From IMG/VR virus record IMGVR_UViG_3300043122_000207, positions 62,001 to 126,000 of that record: DNA of 64,000 bases. One strand, written 5' to 3'. The translations under genes were made by a program, and so were the position numbers. This document shows positions 25,790 through 34,070 of the stretch, in pieces. Each line of letters starts with the position of its first letter. The first letter of the stretch is position 1. Origin of the DNA: a virus. The notes under the pieces were generated by a model, which saw only the letters and a list, made by a program, of their open reading frames with translations, had not been told where the DNA came from and did no database searches.

Positions 25790-27265
25790 ATGTCAAAAGA
25801 AATGAAAATATTAGAGTATGGTGCAAGTTATAAAATAATAAACCCTAATAAAGGTATAGAAGATCTTTTAGAGAATTTAGAAACTATAGACTATCATACT
25901 AGAGAAAAAGTACCTTTGGGGTATTTTTACAATAGAGAAAAAGATGCCTATTCGGTACCAAAAGGTATAGGTAAGTCTGAACTTTTTAAATATTTGAAAA
26001 CAAATAAAACCCAAATGGGTGGGTTTTTAGATGTGGGGGATAAACTTGGTTTTAAAATGAAAAATAACCCATTTAAAAAACAGTCTAAGATAATCAATAA
26101 TGTTCATGACAATTTTAAAAGAGGAGACACACAAGCTATTGTGGATATGCCAACTGGTAGAGGTAAGACATTTGCTGCCATTTACCTAACCCATAAGCTA
26201 AATAGAAAACCCATTATATTCGTTAAAAACGGTAGACAGTGTAAACAGTGGGCAAAAGGTTTTGTAGAGCATACCCATATAGATGAGGATAGGATATATA
26301 TAGCCAGAGGTAAAACCAGGGTACACTATCTATTTGAAAATGGTGATGACTATGATGTGTTTATAACAACACACAGGACAGTCTCAAACTTTATAAGAGA
26401 TAACGGTTATAAAAAATTAAACCAATGGTTTCTAGCTATGGGTGTTAACCTAAAGATATTTGATGAGTTTGATTTGGCTGTAGAAAATATGTTCAGAATA
26501 GATTGTCATTCCTCTTTTAGATATAACTTATATTTAACAGCTACACCTTTTAAATCTGGATATTACGATAACCAAGTTTTTAAATACGCATTTAATAGAG
26601 TATACCAATTGGGTAAAGATTTATATGCAAATGAAACACCCAATAGAGATGCTCATATCGTATTTTTGAAATCTGATCCAGAGAAAAAGGAGAAGAAAAA
26701 ATGTTACACATATAAAAATACTGGACAAAGGTGGGAACCTTTCTTTGACCCTGATAAATATCACCAGTATATAATTAAAAAGAAAAAAGTTTTAAAAAGC
26801 TTTTTAGATATTCCTTTAAAACACATCAAAAAAGAATTAAAAAATAATCCAGAAAGAAAACATATATTCTTTACTGGTAAAATAGAAAACTGCGAATTAA
26901 TAAAAGGTTTATTGATAAAGGATTATAATATCGATCCCTCGATAATTGGGATATATAATTCTGACGTTGATAAAAAAGAAAAAGATGAAGCTTTAAATAA
27001 ATCGGTAATAATTTCTATCTCTTCTAGTATGGGTAGAGCATTAGATATTAAAAACCTAGAAACACTGGTTGATATGGAAACCTATAGGAGTGCATCTATA
27101 TTTGTGCAGCTAATAGGTCGTGTCGGTCGTGTGGGGGGATTAAGAGGAAGATGGTATAAAATGTTTGATACATCTTTTTATAGAAATTATTTTTATTATA
27201 AAGAATTAAAAAAATATATTCATAGCGAATTCGATGAAGTTGAATATCAAAAATTAGAAAAATAA
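25790..27265 (+). CDS. SF2 DEAD/DEAH-type DNA helicase (UvsW-like)
   Basis: A 491-residue superfamily 2 helicase. Motif I is DMPTGRGKTFAA (about 119-130), motif Ia follows with PIIFVKNGRQCKQWAKG, motif II is FDEFD (about 224-228), motif III is LYLTATPFK, and LIGRVGRVGG is motif VI. The order fits the UvsW/RAD25-like group, ATP-driven enzymes that remodel branched DNA and R-loops and help switch phage replication from origin- to recombination-driven. The first 100 residues are a phage-specific domain with GYFYNREKDAYSVPKGIG. Monocistronic start with its own late-type promoter; the acidic 278-residue gene follows. Confidence 0.85.
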   Translation: MSKEMKILEYGASYKIINPNKGIEDLLENLETIDYHTREKVPLGYFYNREKDAYSVPKGIGKSELFKYLKTNKTQMGGFLDVGDKLGFKMKNNPFKKQSKIINNVHDNFKRGDTQAIVDMPTGRGKTFAAIYLTHKLNRKPIIFVKNGRQCKQWAKGFVEHTHIDEDRIYIARGKTRVHYLFENGDDYDVFITTHRTVSNFIRDNGYKKLNQWFLAMGVNLKIFDEFDLAVENMFRIDCHSSFRYNLYLTATPFKSGYYDNQVFKYAFNRVYQLGKDLYANETPNRDAHIVFLKSDPEKKEKKKCYTYKNTGQRWEPFFDPDKYHQYIIKKKKVLKSFLDIPLKHIKKELKNNPERKHIFFTGKIENCELIKGLLIKDYNIDPSIIGIYNSDVDKKEKDEALNKSVIISISSSMGRALDIKNLETLVDMETYRSASIFVQLIGRVGRVGGLRGRWYKMFDTSFYRNYFYYKELKKYIHSEFDEVEYQKLEK

Positions 27266-27282
27266 CTTGGAGATGGATATAT

Positions 27283-28119
27283 ATGAAAACTAAATTTGAT
27301 AACATCCATGATTTAGAAAATATAGAAAAGTATTATTTTTTTGCTGATGATATACTTTTTTCTACACAATTTACTCTTCTTTATTCTTTGACAAGTTTCA
27401 TGCTAGATATAGAAAATTTTTTTGAAGCTTTAGAAAATATCGAAGAGTTTAATAATCTATCAGAAGAAGAAAAAAATAAAAGAGACCATGATCCAAACGA
27501 TATTGATATAGAACTGCCAGAAGATGATGATTTGGTAGAACTATTTAAAGACTACGCCAGTGGTGATGATAGGTTAGAAAAAATATATGATCAATGTAGT
27601 GAATTATTAAATGATATAAAGGGGAAACTCGGAATAGAAAACCCTGATGAAATTCATGAGAAAATACTATTGAGAGAGGATGAGGTCTTCATTACTTTAG
27701 AGGACCTCTTTAGTATTTATGATGGGTTTCCGTTACAATTAAAAACTATAACATCCGGTGTATGCGATGGTATGGTGTCGTTTCCCAATCAATTTAAAAA
27801 AACACATAAGATAGTTTTTAAAAACAAACTGGAATATAATATATATAAAAATATTGTCTCACCAGTAAACACTTTGGAATTGGAATACGATATAGTTTTA
27901 GATTTCTTATATATAGATGATTTAGAAGAAGATATATCGGAAGAATTGAAAACAGAAGATGAAGCTTTAATATATATATCAACAGTTGATAAAGAAATAA
28001 TTGAAAAATATTTAGAAGAATATTTTTCAAATGTATTAATACTTCTACCAACCAATTATGGTTTTATAAATAAAGATGATTTCCCCACAAACAGAATACT
28101 AGAAACCGGAGTTTGGTAA
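27283..28119 (+). CDS. Acidic hypothetical protein (278 aa)
   Basis: Second gene of the helicase unit (GGAGATGG site, 17 nt gap). It is strongly acidic throughout, for example DIDIELPEDDDLVELF near residue 75 and LDFLYIDDLEEDISEELK near 205. Aromatic- and Leu-rich segments around residues 17-40 (FFADDILFSTQFTLLY) look amphipathic rather than truly membrane-spanning. No family recognised. A high negative charge next to a helicase could mean a DNA-mimic or partner protein, but this is only a guess. Confidence 0.6.
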   Translation: MKTKFDNIHDLENIEKYYFFADDILFSTQFTLLYSLTSFMLDIENFFEALENIEEFNNLSEEEKNKRDHDPNDIDIELPEDDDLVELFKDYASGDDRLEKIYDQCSELLNDIKGKLGIENPDEIHEKILLREDEVFITLEDLFSIYDGFPLQLKTITSGVCDGMVSFPNQFKKTHKIVFKNKLEYNIYKNIVSPVNTLELEYDIVLDFLYIDDLEEDISEELKTEDEALIYISTVDKEIIEKYLEEYFSNVLILLPTNYGFINKDDFPTNRILETGVW

Positions 28120-28133
28120 AAACTATATTGTAC

Positions 28134-28146
28134 AACAAAAATGTAG
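28134..28146 (+). promoter_or_regulatory. Late-type promoter for the chaperonin gene
   Basis: AACAAAAATGTAG, exact AACA-N6-TA(G), 33 nt upstream of the ATG at 28179. Confidence 0.6.
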
Positions 28147-28178
28147 ACAGAAAATTAAATTACTAAGGGAGGAATAAA

Positions 28179-29831
28179 ATGAGTACATTTAAAAACTTCA
28201 ATGCAACAGGAAACGAAATAGACACTAAAGAAAAAATCGGTGAGATTCTAAAAGAGATGAGTGGTATATTAGCTAAATCTTACTCTCCTTTCGGGAGCAG
28301 TTCTATCATTATTGATGAACACAAGGTGACTAAGGATGGTTACAGTATACTGAATTCTTTAAAACCAGAAAGTGAACTTGCAGTCTGGGTCACTAATATG
28401 GTGAGGAGCTTAACAAATAAAACATTATTAACTTCTGGTGATGGTAAGACAACAGCTGTACTTCTTGCTGAGGCACTTTTTGAAAACTTAAATGAAGTCT
28501 TTGAAGAAAGTTACCGTGGCAAAACACCACAAGATTTTATAGGTGATGTGAACGGTTTAGGACATGCTTTAATAGACTCTTTGGATAAAATTAAGTATGT
28601 TCCAGAAAATAAAGAAGAGTTTTTGAATATAGCTTACACTTCTTTAAATAACGATAAAGAATTAACCAATTATGTTAAAGAAGCACTAGAAGTTTTTGAT
28701 GACCCAAAGGATATGAACATAGTCGCATCTATTAATGAAGGGTCTGATAAAATCAAAGTTGATGTTTCAAAAGGTATGGACATTAGGTCTTCTTTAATGT
28801 TTGGTATTGGTAGTGCTTTAAATAATGCCGTACTTAAAGAATGTAAAGTATTTGTGGCTGGAGAAAAAATAGAATCAGTAGAACAAATCGAAAAAATATA
28901 CGATGTCTTAGATTATGTTTCTGATACCAATTCTAAACTCATGTTTATTGCACCAGAATATTCTGCAACAGCAACAAGAAAAATTAAACAAAGATTACAG
29001 AAAATGAATATGGAACAAAAAAATCTGGGTGTATTCTTTTTAAGTGTGGACAGAGGTGGTACCATGGATGGACGAGACCATTATGGAGATGTCATGGCAT
29101 ACCTTGGTACTGTTGTGCTTAATCTACACGATGCTGAAGACTTTATGGATACATTTAAAGAAAACTTCAATAAATTATCGGTCGCTGACATTAAAGTGGG
29201 GACATATAGCACAACTTTCATGATTAAAAAACGAAATAATGACCTACTATACAATGATAGGATTAGTTTGATAGAAAGACAAATGGAAAACGGTAGTCTT
29301 GAAGATAGAAAGAAAGCAACTTATAGATATAATAAAATGACAAGTAAGGTTGCTGATATCAAAGTTGGTGGTAATATTCCAGAAGAAGCTAGAAGGATTT
29401 ATTCTATGTTTATGGATGCCACACTGGCTATGAATTATGCTAAAGAAGGTATTGTGTCTGGTATGAACACAGCAATGATTAAAACAATCAATTCATTTGA
29501 ATATAAAGATGAAGGTATTGCTGAAATCGCAAATGCAATTAAAGATTCCTATAAAAAATTATTTGATGTCATTGTTGATATGTCTAGAAGAGATGTCTCA
29601 GATGATATTGTAGAAGAGATCACTCATTTAGACCCTGAAGATAAAAAGAGCATACTAAAGACATATGATGTTAAAGATGAGGAATTAACTTATACCATAA
29701 CAAATCCTTTCCAATCTGAAAAGGTTATTTTATTAGCGGCATTAGAGATTGTAAAGATTTTTATTACAGCTAATCAGATTATCTTCTCAGATGTGTATGT
29801 TACAAACTATTTCGATAAAACAGGAATGTAG
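28179..29831 (+). CDS. GroEL-like group I chaperonin
   Basis: A 550-residue protein, the length of GroEL (548). [24 protein letters not shown] aligns with the GroEL stretch [43 protein letters not shown] (Asp88) is the ATP-binding motif, with Lys90 where GroEL has Thr in GDGTT. [18 protein letters not shown] (Asp413) matches the region of catalytic Asp398. Phage chaperonins of this type are known from jumbo phages EL, OBP and AR9, where they fold phage proteins. No GroES-like gene is visible here. Strong AGGGAGG site; late-type promoter. Confidence 0.85.
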   Translation: [550 protein letters not shown]

Positions 29832-29840
29832 TATATAAAT

Positions 29841-29862
29841 CCCAGGGTGTAAAAACCCTGGG
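29841..29862 (+). terminator. Hairpin after the chaperonin gene
   Basis: CCCAGGG and CCCTGGG pair around TGTAAAAA. No T-run follows, so it is a weak terminator or an RNA 3'-end stabiliser. Confidence 0.45.
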
Positions 29863-29885
29863 GTAAACTACTATATAAATTATAA

Positions 29886-29896
29886 TTATATATTAT
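29886..29896 (+). promoter_or_regulatory. Early-type promoter for the LysM gene
   Basis: Exact TTATATATTAT, 48 nt upstream of the ATG at 29944. Confidence 0.6.
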
Positions 29897-29943
29897 AAAA
29901 GTGAAAGGAAACACTACATAATAAAAAAAGGGAGATGAAGAGA

Positions 29944-30225
29944 ATGAAAAACATAATTATTTTGATAGTCATGGTTAGTTTACTTTTTGGTCTAGGTGGT
30001 ATTGTTTATGAATCTATGTCTTATGAAATAGGTTTTAACGACACTGTTCAGTTTACAGTAGGACCAAATGATACAATTTGGGAGGCATTAAATACTATTA
30101 AGGGTCGAGAAAATATAGATGGACATATGTTGGTTTCCTTAATAAAGGAAATGAATAATTTAGAAAACAGTATGTTGAGAGTCGGACAAACTCTCATCAT
30201 ACCTGAGGAGGTATATAGAAAATAG
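29944..30225 (+). CDS. Membrane-anchored LysM protein (YneA-like)
   Basis: A 93-residue protein with one N-terminal transmembrane segment (IIILIVMVSLLFGLGGIVY, about 4-22) and a C-terminal LysM domain (FTVGPNDTIWEALNTI through LRVGQTLIIP, about 41-87). Length and architecture are those of YneA, the SOS-induced cell-division suppressor of Bacillus, which acts at the membrane-wall interface. Its own early-type promoter and terminator make it a single-gene early unit, which would fit a phage block of host division. A wall-anchored accessory protein is the alternative. Start at 29944 is nine bases after the GGGAG. Confidence 0.7.
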   Translation: MKNIIILIVMVSLLFGLGGIVYESMSYEIGFNDTVQFTVGPNDTIWEALNTIKGRENIDGHMLVSLIKEMNNLENSMLRVGQTLIIPEEVYRK

Positions 30226-30249
30226 GGATTATAATCTCCCTATTTTTTT
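30222..30249 (+). terminator. Terminator after the LysM gene
   Basis: ATAGGGA and TCCCTAT pair, followed by TTTTTT; the gene's TAG stop lies at the foot of the stem. Confidence 0.65.
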
Positions 30250-30290
30250 GTGAATATTATAAAACTCCCAACATATATATGAAGAGATTT

Positions 30291-30303
30291 AACATTGAGA
30301 TAG
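30291..30303 (+). promoter_or_regulatory. Late-type promoter for the HTH gene
   Basis: AACATTGAGATAG, AACA-N6-TA(G), 39 nt upstream of the ATG at 30342. Confidence 0.55.
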
Positions 30304-30341
30304 TCGTCGTATTCTACTTTTTATGGGTGGTGAAAAAATAA

Positions 30342-30737
30342 ATGGAACAAACTCAGTTTGATTTTTCTAAAAACTCCAATTTAAAAGAACTGGATGAGGA
30401 TAAAAGAGATAACATACATAGGTGTCTGGTTATTTCTGAGGCAACATCCAATAATCTCGATAATGTTTTAAAAGAAGCTATTGAAGAAGATGACATAAAT
30501 AAAGAGGATAAAAAAGAACTTAAAGAACTTATTAAAATAGTCAATAACTTCTATAGTAAATTGGAGACTTTAAATATCAATTTAGAAAAAAAGAGGAGAG
30601 GGTTAATAAGTTTAGAAATGAAGAAAAAGATATATCATTTCTATATGTCTGGTTTATTTTCACAACACCAGTTAGGTAGAATATTTGGTGTTAGTCAGTC
30701 TACGGTTTCTAGGGTAGTAAAACAACTATCCAAATAA
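30342..30737 (+). CDS. Helix-turn-helix DNA-binding protein (131 aa)
   Basis: The last 40 residues (LEMKKKIYHFYMSGLFSQHQ then LGRIFGVSQSTVSRVVKQL) are a classic helix-turn-helix of the sigma-like/Trp-repressor type. The N-terminal 85 residues are an acidic amphipathic helix, perhaps a dimer or partner interface. Candidate phage transcription regulator. The gene between the two hairpins has its own late-type promoter, and a small gene follows after 22 nt. Confidence 0.7.
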   Translation: MEQTQFDFSKNSNLKELDEDKRDNIHRCLVISEATSNNLDNVLKEAIEEDDINKEDKKELKELIKIVNNFYSKLETLNINLEKKRRGLISLEMKKKIYHFYMSGLFSQHQLGRIFGVSQSTVSRVVKQLSK

Positions 30738-30759
30738 TATAAAAATGGAGATGGTTTAG

Positions 30760-31050
30760 ATGAAAACTAAAAACTATATTTTCGATTATTTAACAGATTC
30801 TTTAGGGTTTGGGGGAAAAGAAGACAAATTTAAAGAATACCAGTTAAGAAAGATTGCTAAAGCAGCTAAAGATTTAGACGAAGCCTTTTATGCCTGTGAG
30901 CTACATATTAGCCATGGTTACAGTATACACAAGTTAGAGACCATGTTAATGAATGGTGATAAAGAAGACTATGTGAGTGTCAGTGAAGAATACAAAAAAT
31001 TAACAGAAAATGATAGATACGATGACTTTGAAAAAAAACTTCAAGAATAA
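30760..31050 (+). CDS. Hypothetical protein (96 aa)
   Basis: Small helical protein (GGAGATGG site) co-transcribed with the HTH gene. No domain recognised; contains DEAFYACELHISHGYSIHKL. Ends before a strong terminator at 31071. Confidence 0.6.
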   Translation: MKTKNYIFDYLTDSLGFGGKEDKFKEYQLRKIAKAAKDLDEAFYACELHISHGYSIHKLETMLMNGDKEDYVSVSEEYKKLTENDRYDDFEKKLQE

Positions 31051-31070
31051 TTAAGAAATCGACACAATAT

Positions 31071-31100
31071 AAAGGTGGGGTTTGTAACCCCACCCTTTAT
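31071..31100 (+). terminator. Terminator after the HTH unit
   Basis: GGTGGGG and CCCCACC pair around TTTGTAA, with AAA/TTT extension and a T-rich tail. Confidence 0.7.
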
Positions 31101-31121
31101 TTACGTTTTGAAAGGCTAATC

Positions 31122-31135
31122 AACAATTCGTTTAG
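31122..31135 (+). promoter_or_regulatory. Late-type promoter for the lysis cassette
   Basis: AACAATTCGTTTAG (AACA-N7-TAG), 36 nt upstream of the TTG at 31171. Confidence 0.6.
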
Positions 31136-31170
31136 AGAACTAATAAAAATAAAAGAAGGAGGTAAATAAC

Positions 31171-31749
31171 TTGAACGAGAATGCTTATAGAAAAATAGTT
31201 GGTAGAAAACCCCATAATGACATCATTAGGGTTTTGATTATACCAGGACATAGTATAGACAAACCTGGTGCATATAATGATAAGTTGGGTATTAGTGAAC
31301 ACGATGTAGTGATGGATATAGCAACCAAAATGTTAAAGAAAGAAAAAGACAAGTCATTAAGTCTCATATTGACTTCAAGAAATTCTTATTCTAAATTACC
31401 TGATGAATTAAATTATTTAAGACCAGATTTTATTATTTCCTTACATCTTAATGCATTTAATTCCGAAGCACAGGGGACAGAAACCCTTTATTACGAGAAA
31501 TCCTCAGCCTCTGAACTATTAGCAGAATTAACACAAAAAGAACTCCTAAGACTAGGTTATAATGATAGAGGAATTAAAGCCAAAAAGAGATCTGATAGAG
31601 GTGGTCACATGTTGATAAACACAGCTAAACCTTGTGTTATTGTGGAACCATTTTTTATAGACTCTATAGAAACTGAAGAAGAAATGAATGAAAACGCTGA
31701 AATTGTAAGCGACCTATTGCTGAGTGCTATCTATAAAAACTTTACTTAA
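31171..31749 (+). CDS. N-acetylmuramoyl-L-alanine amidase (Amidase_3), endolysin
   Basis: A 192-residue single-domain Amidase_3 enzyme that cuts the MurNAc-L-Ala bond of peptidoglycan. IPGHSIDKPGA (about 26-36) carries the first zinc His, FIISLHLNAF (about 88-97) the second, and CVIVEPFFID (about 152-161) the catalytic Glu; the middle zinc Glu is probably in the GISEHD segment. No wall-binding domain or signal peptide is present, so release needs a holin. Start is TTG with AGGAGG eight bases upstream. First gene of a unit whose next three genes are small membrane proteins. Confidence 0.85.
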   Translation: MNENAYRKIVGRKPHNDIIRVLIIPGHSIDKPGAYNDKLGISEHDVVMDIATKMLKKEKDKSLSLILTSRNSYSKLPDELNYLRPDFIISLHLNAFNSEAQGTETLYYEKSSASELLAELTQKELLRLGYNDRGIKAKKRSDRGGHMLINTAKPCVIVEPFFIDSIETEEEMNENAEIVSDLLLSAIYKNFT

Positions 31750-31779
31750 ATATCCCAATATAAAGAGGGGAGGTATAAT

Positions 31780-32139
31780 GTGGCCACAGCAGAAAAGATC
31801 CTTTCAAACGAAGGAATTTTGAAACTCTTTGGGAGTGCTGATATTATACCACTTACTTTATTTATTTTTTTTACAATTTTTATTTTTTTATTGGTGATAA
31901 TGTTAATAAATAATAGAAACCAACTTAAGATAAATAAAGAATGGTCTAATGCTATAAATGATCTTTCTTTAGCCATTAATCTTGATATGGAAAAAGACAA
32001 AAGCACTCTAAAGGAGATAGAAAAGACCAACGATAAATTAGACAAATTAAGCTTACAACTCGAAACACATAATAAACAAATGGAAGAAAATGGGGAAAAC
32101 CAAGCCACCAAAACTATTAATAAAGAGGGGGGCGATTAA
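31780..32139 (+). CDS. Single-pass membrane protein, holin-like candidate
   Basis: A 119-residue protein with one strong transmembrane segment (IIPLTLFIFFTIFIFLLVIML, about 22-42) and a long polar coiled-coil tail. Start is GTG at 31780 after GAGGTATAAT; the overlapping ATG at 31778 leads into a short dead frame. It follows the amidase by 30 nt, so it is probably part of the lysis cassette, as a holin or holin regulator. Confidence 0.6.
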   Translation: MATAEKILSNEGILKLFGSADIIPLTLFIFFTIFIFLLVIMLINNRNQLKINKEWSNAINDLSLAINLDMEKDKSTLKEIEKTNDKLDKLSLQLETHNKQMEENGENQATKTINKEGGD

Positions 32140-32145
32140 AGAAAA

Positions 32146-32415
32146 ATGCTTGAACTTATGATACTAACCCTAATCACGATACTGATGGGTATATCGTGGG
32201 TTTGGCTTTTTAACTTATCTCCATTTACAGTTTCACTAGCTATAAGTTCAGTCATATGGTTATTTACAACGACATTTGTTTCCATATTTTTTCTGATTTT
32301 CTTTTACACTGTTTTAAACGTGATTTATGGGTGGAAAAAAATGATGAATGAAAGAATAGCCATAATCAAAGAAACTGATGCACTTACTAAAAGAATAACT
32401 AAGGAGAATTTATAA
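32146..32415 (+). CDS. Two-pass membrane protein, lysis cassette
   Basis: An 89-residue protein with two hydrophobic segments (about 4-24 and 28-60) and a charged C-terminal tail, the usual shape of a class II holin. Its stop overlaps the next ATG. Preceded by a purine-rich site. Holin or antiholin is likely from context, not proven. Confidence 0.6.
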   Translation: MLELMILTLITILMGISWVWLFNLSPFTVSLAISSVIWLFTTTFVSIFFLIFFYTVLNVIYGWKKMMNERIAIIKETDALTKRITKENL

Positions 32416-32864
32416 TGAAATATAATCTCCTACTTTATTTACTTGTATCGGTCCCTGAGCAATTCGTCATAGTATACTTTGTAACAAAAAGACAGAATAA
32501 ATGGAATAGGTTGATCAAGGAAGATAAGCAGATTTTGGTTGGGCTAACATTCATTTTTTGTTTGTTTTATTTTCCTCTGTCAAATCTGGATATTCATTTA
32601 CAATTGCTATTAATAACACCTTTTATATTGAACACAATAATGCTTACCAATCTATTACACAGTTATTACGATGTAGAGGTATTAAAGACTGTAAGATCTA
32701 TAGTGCACATCTATGCCGTTAAAGCTTTATTTATAATGGTGAGCATCACAACTATAATAATATTCGATAAAGGTTTTACAACATTAAATATTTTAGGAAT
32801 AAGCTGGCTTGTTTATTTCCCATTACTAGTTACTTATGTTTATTATATTCGATTTCATAGATAA
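32415..32864 (+). CDS. Four-pass membrane protein, lysis cassette
   Basis: A 149-residue protein with about four hydrophobic segments (near 3-22, 40-60, 65-85, 100-145) and short loops. Its ATG overlaps the preceding stop codon (TAATG), so translation is coupled. Last gene of the amidase unit; role in lysis inferred from position only. Confidence 0.6.
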   Translation: MKYNLLLYLLVSVPEQFVIVYFVTKRQNKWNRLIKEDKQILVGLTFIFCLFYFPLSNLDIHLQLLLITPFILNTIMLTNLLHSYYDVEVLKTVRSIVHIYAVKALFIMVSITTIIIFDKGFTTLNILGISWLVYFPLLVTYVYYIRFHR

Positions 32865-32869
32865 AATGA

Positions 32870-32893
32870 GGAGGGTTAACACCCTCCCCTTAT
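32870..32893. terminator. Bidirectional terminator between converging units
   Basis: GGAGGG and CCCTCC pair around TTAACA, between the lysis cassette and the converging minus-strand operon; a T-rich tail follows on the plus strand. Confidence 0.6.
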
Positions 32894-32895
32894 TT

Positions 32896-33360
32896 TTATT
32901 CTAAATTTTCAGAAACTATATCATACATCATAGAATATTTATTAACTGCTTCTTTGATCTTTACCATATCATCCAGATGTATATCATCTATTTCGATATG
33001 GTTTGTGTTGTTTTCTGATAATTTCACACCATCATTTTCGTCAATTTCTACTATTAGATGTCTGGATTCTGCGTTGTTGATATCCGCATCCAAAACGAAA
33101 CTTGTTTGTGATGCTTCATCTATAGTTCCATTTGCTTTTTCAATACTGGTTAATGAATGGTGTATATGTTTTCCTGTCTTGTGGATTTTATTTTTGATAT
33201 CGTGTTTTAATTCTTCTAAGTTATCTATATTAAAATCGTTTACATTTACAGGAATCGTTTCAAGTTCTTTTTTTGTTCCCTCTTTTATTAATCTGTCTTC
33301 TTTCTGGTTAAAATAAAGTTCTTTCTCATCTTCTGCGTTCAATACTAGATACATTTCCAT
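32896..33360 (-). CDS. Hypothetical protein (154 aa)
   Basis: Acidic, mostly beta-predicted protein with no recognised family; it contains LTSIEKANGTIDEASQTSFV. Last of four minus-strand genes from 35358, all short-spaced, so one operon. Function unknown. Confidence 0.6.
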   Translation of the reverse strand: MEMYLVLNAEDEKELYFNQKEDRLIKEGTKKELETIPVNVNDFNIDNLEELKHDIKNKIHKTGKHIHHSLTSIEKANGTIDEASQTSFVLDADINNAESRHLIVEIDENDGVKLSENNTNHIEIDDIHLDDMVKIKEAVNKYSMMYDIVSENLE

Positions 33361-33381
33361 TTTAAGGCACCTTCCCTATTT

Positions 33382-34059
33382 TTATAATTTCATATATTTT
33401 TCTAGTGGAGAAGGTGCTTCTTTACTGTCATCTTTAACGAGGGATACAGACATCATTGTCTTGGGATCTTCATATGTCATAGCCGCAAATGTGGACTGTT
33501 GGGCTACAAGATTTTTATAAGATAATAGAACATAGTCTTCTTTTCCTGTTGTGCGTAATGGTTTAGACGGATCTTTAGCATCTCTTATATAGTTTGCCAA
33601 TAATAATTCTATATCTCTTTCTGAAACATTTAATCTTTCATTTAAATTCATATTGTTTAATATGATATCAAGATACAAATCTGGATCTATTTTGTTCGTT
33701 AATTTTCCTGAGGACAGTAAATCAAACATCTTCTCCACATTAGTTATATCGGAGATAACTTTTTGTCCCATACAAAAGGGATGAGATTTTTGATGTTTCA
33801 TATCGTATTTTAAAGTGTATGTTCCTTCTTCTTTATTTCTTTCCACTTCCACTGGCTTAGTAGTAAAAACTGTTGCTAAAACCAATGCTCTCTCATCCAC
33901 TACTTTTTTGTTCTCATCTTCAACTATGATTAAAGGACCAAAACCAAAAATACTCATTATTTCTTTATCCTCTAATATGTTTTCTTCGTTCAATATCATT
34001 TCTATAATAGGTTCATTCACACACCAATTTCCATCTATTAATTTAAGATGTTTTTCCAT
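33382..34059 (-). CDS. Hypothetical protein (225 aa)
   Basis: Soluble protein with no recognised domain. The N-terminal 120 residues look like a mixed alpha/beta fold (IFGFGPLIIVEDENKKVV, HPFCMGQKVI); the C-terminal part ends SPLEKYMKL. Strong AGGAGGGG site before the ATG at 34059. Third gene of the 35358 operon. A virion or assembly role would fit a late operon but is not shown. Confidence 0.6.
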   Translation of the reverse strand: MEKHLKLIDGNWCVNEPIIEMILNEENILEDKEIMSIFGFGPLIIVEDENKKVVDERALVLATVFTTKPVEVERNKEEGTYTLKYDMKHQKSHPFCMGQKVISDITNVEKMFDLLSSGKLTNKIDPDLYLDIILNNMNLNERLNVSERDIELLLANYIRDAKDPSKPLRTTGKEDYVLLSYKNLVAQQSTFAAMTYEDPKTMMSVSLVKDDSKEAPSPLEKYMKL

Positions 34060-34070
34060 TCATTCCCCTC

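Noticed and set aside
29886-29896. TTATATATTAT as a chance AT-rich string
   Set aside because: Exact seven-fold repetition, always plus strand, always just upstream of a unit, is hard to explain by base composition; a genome-wide count would settle it.
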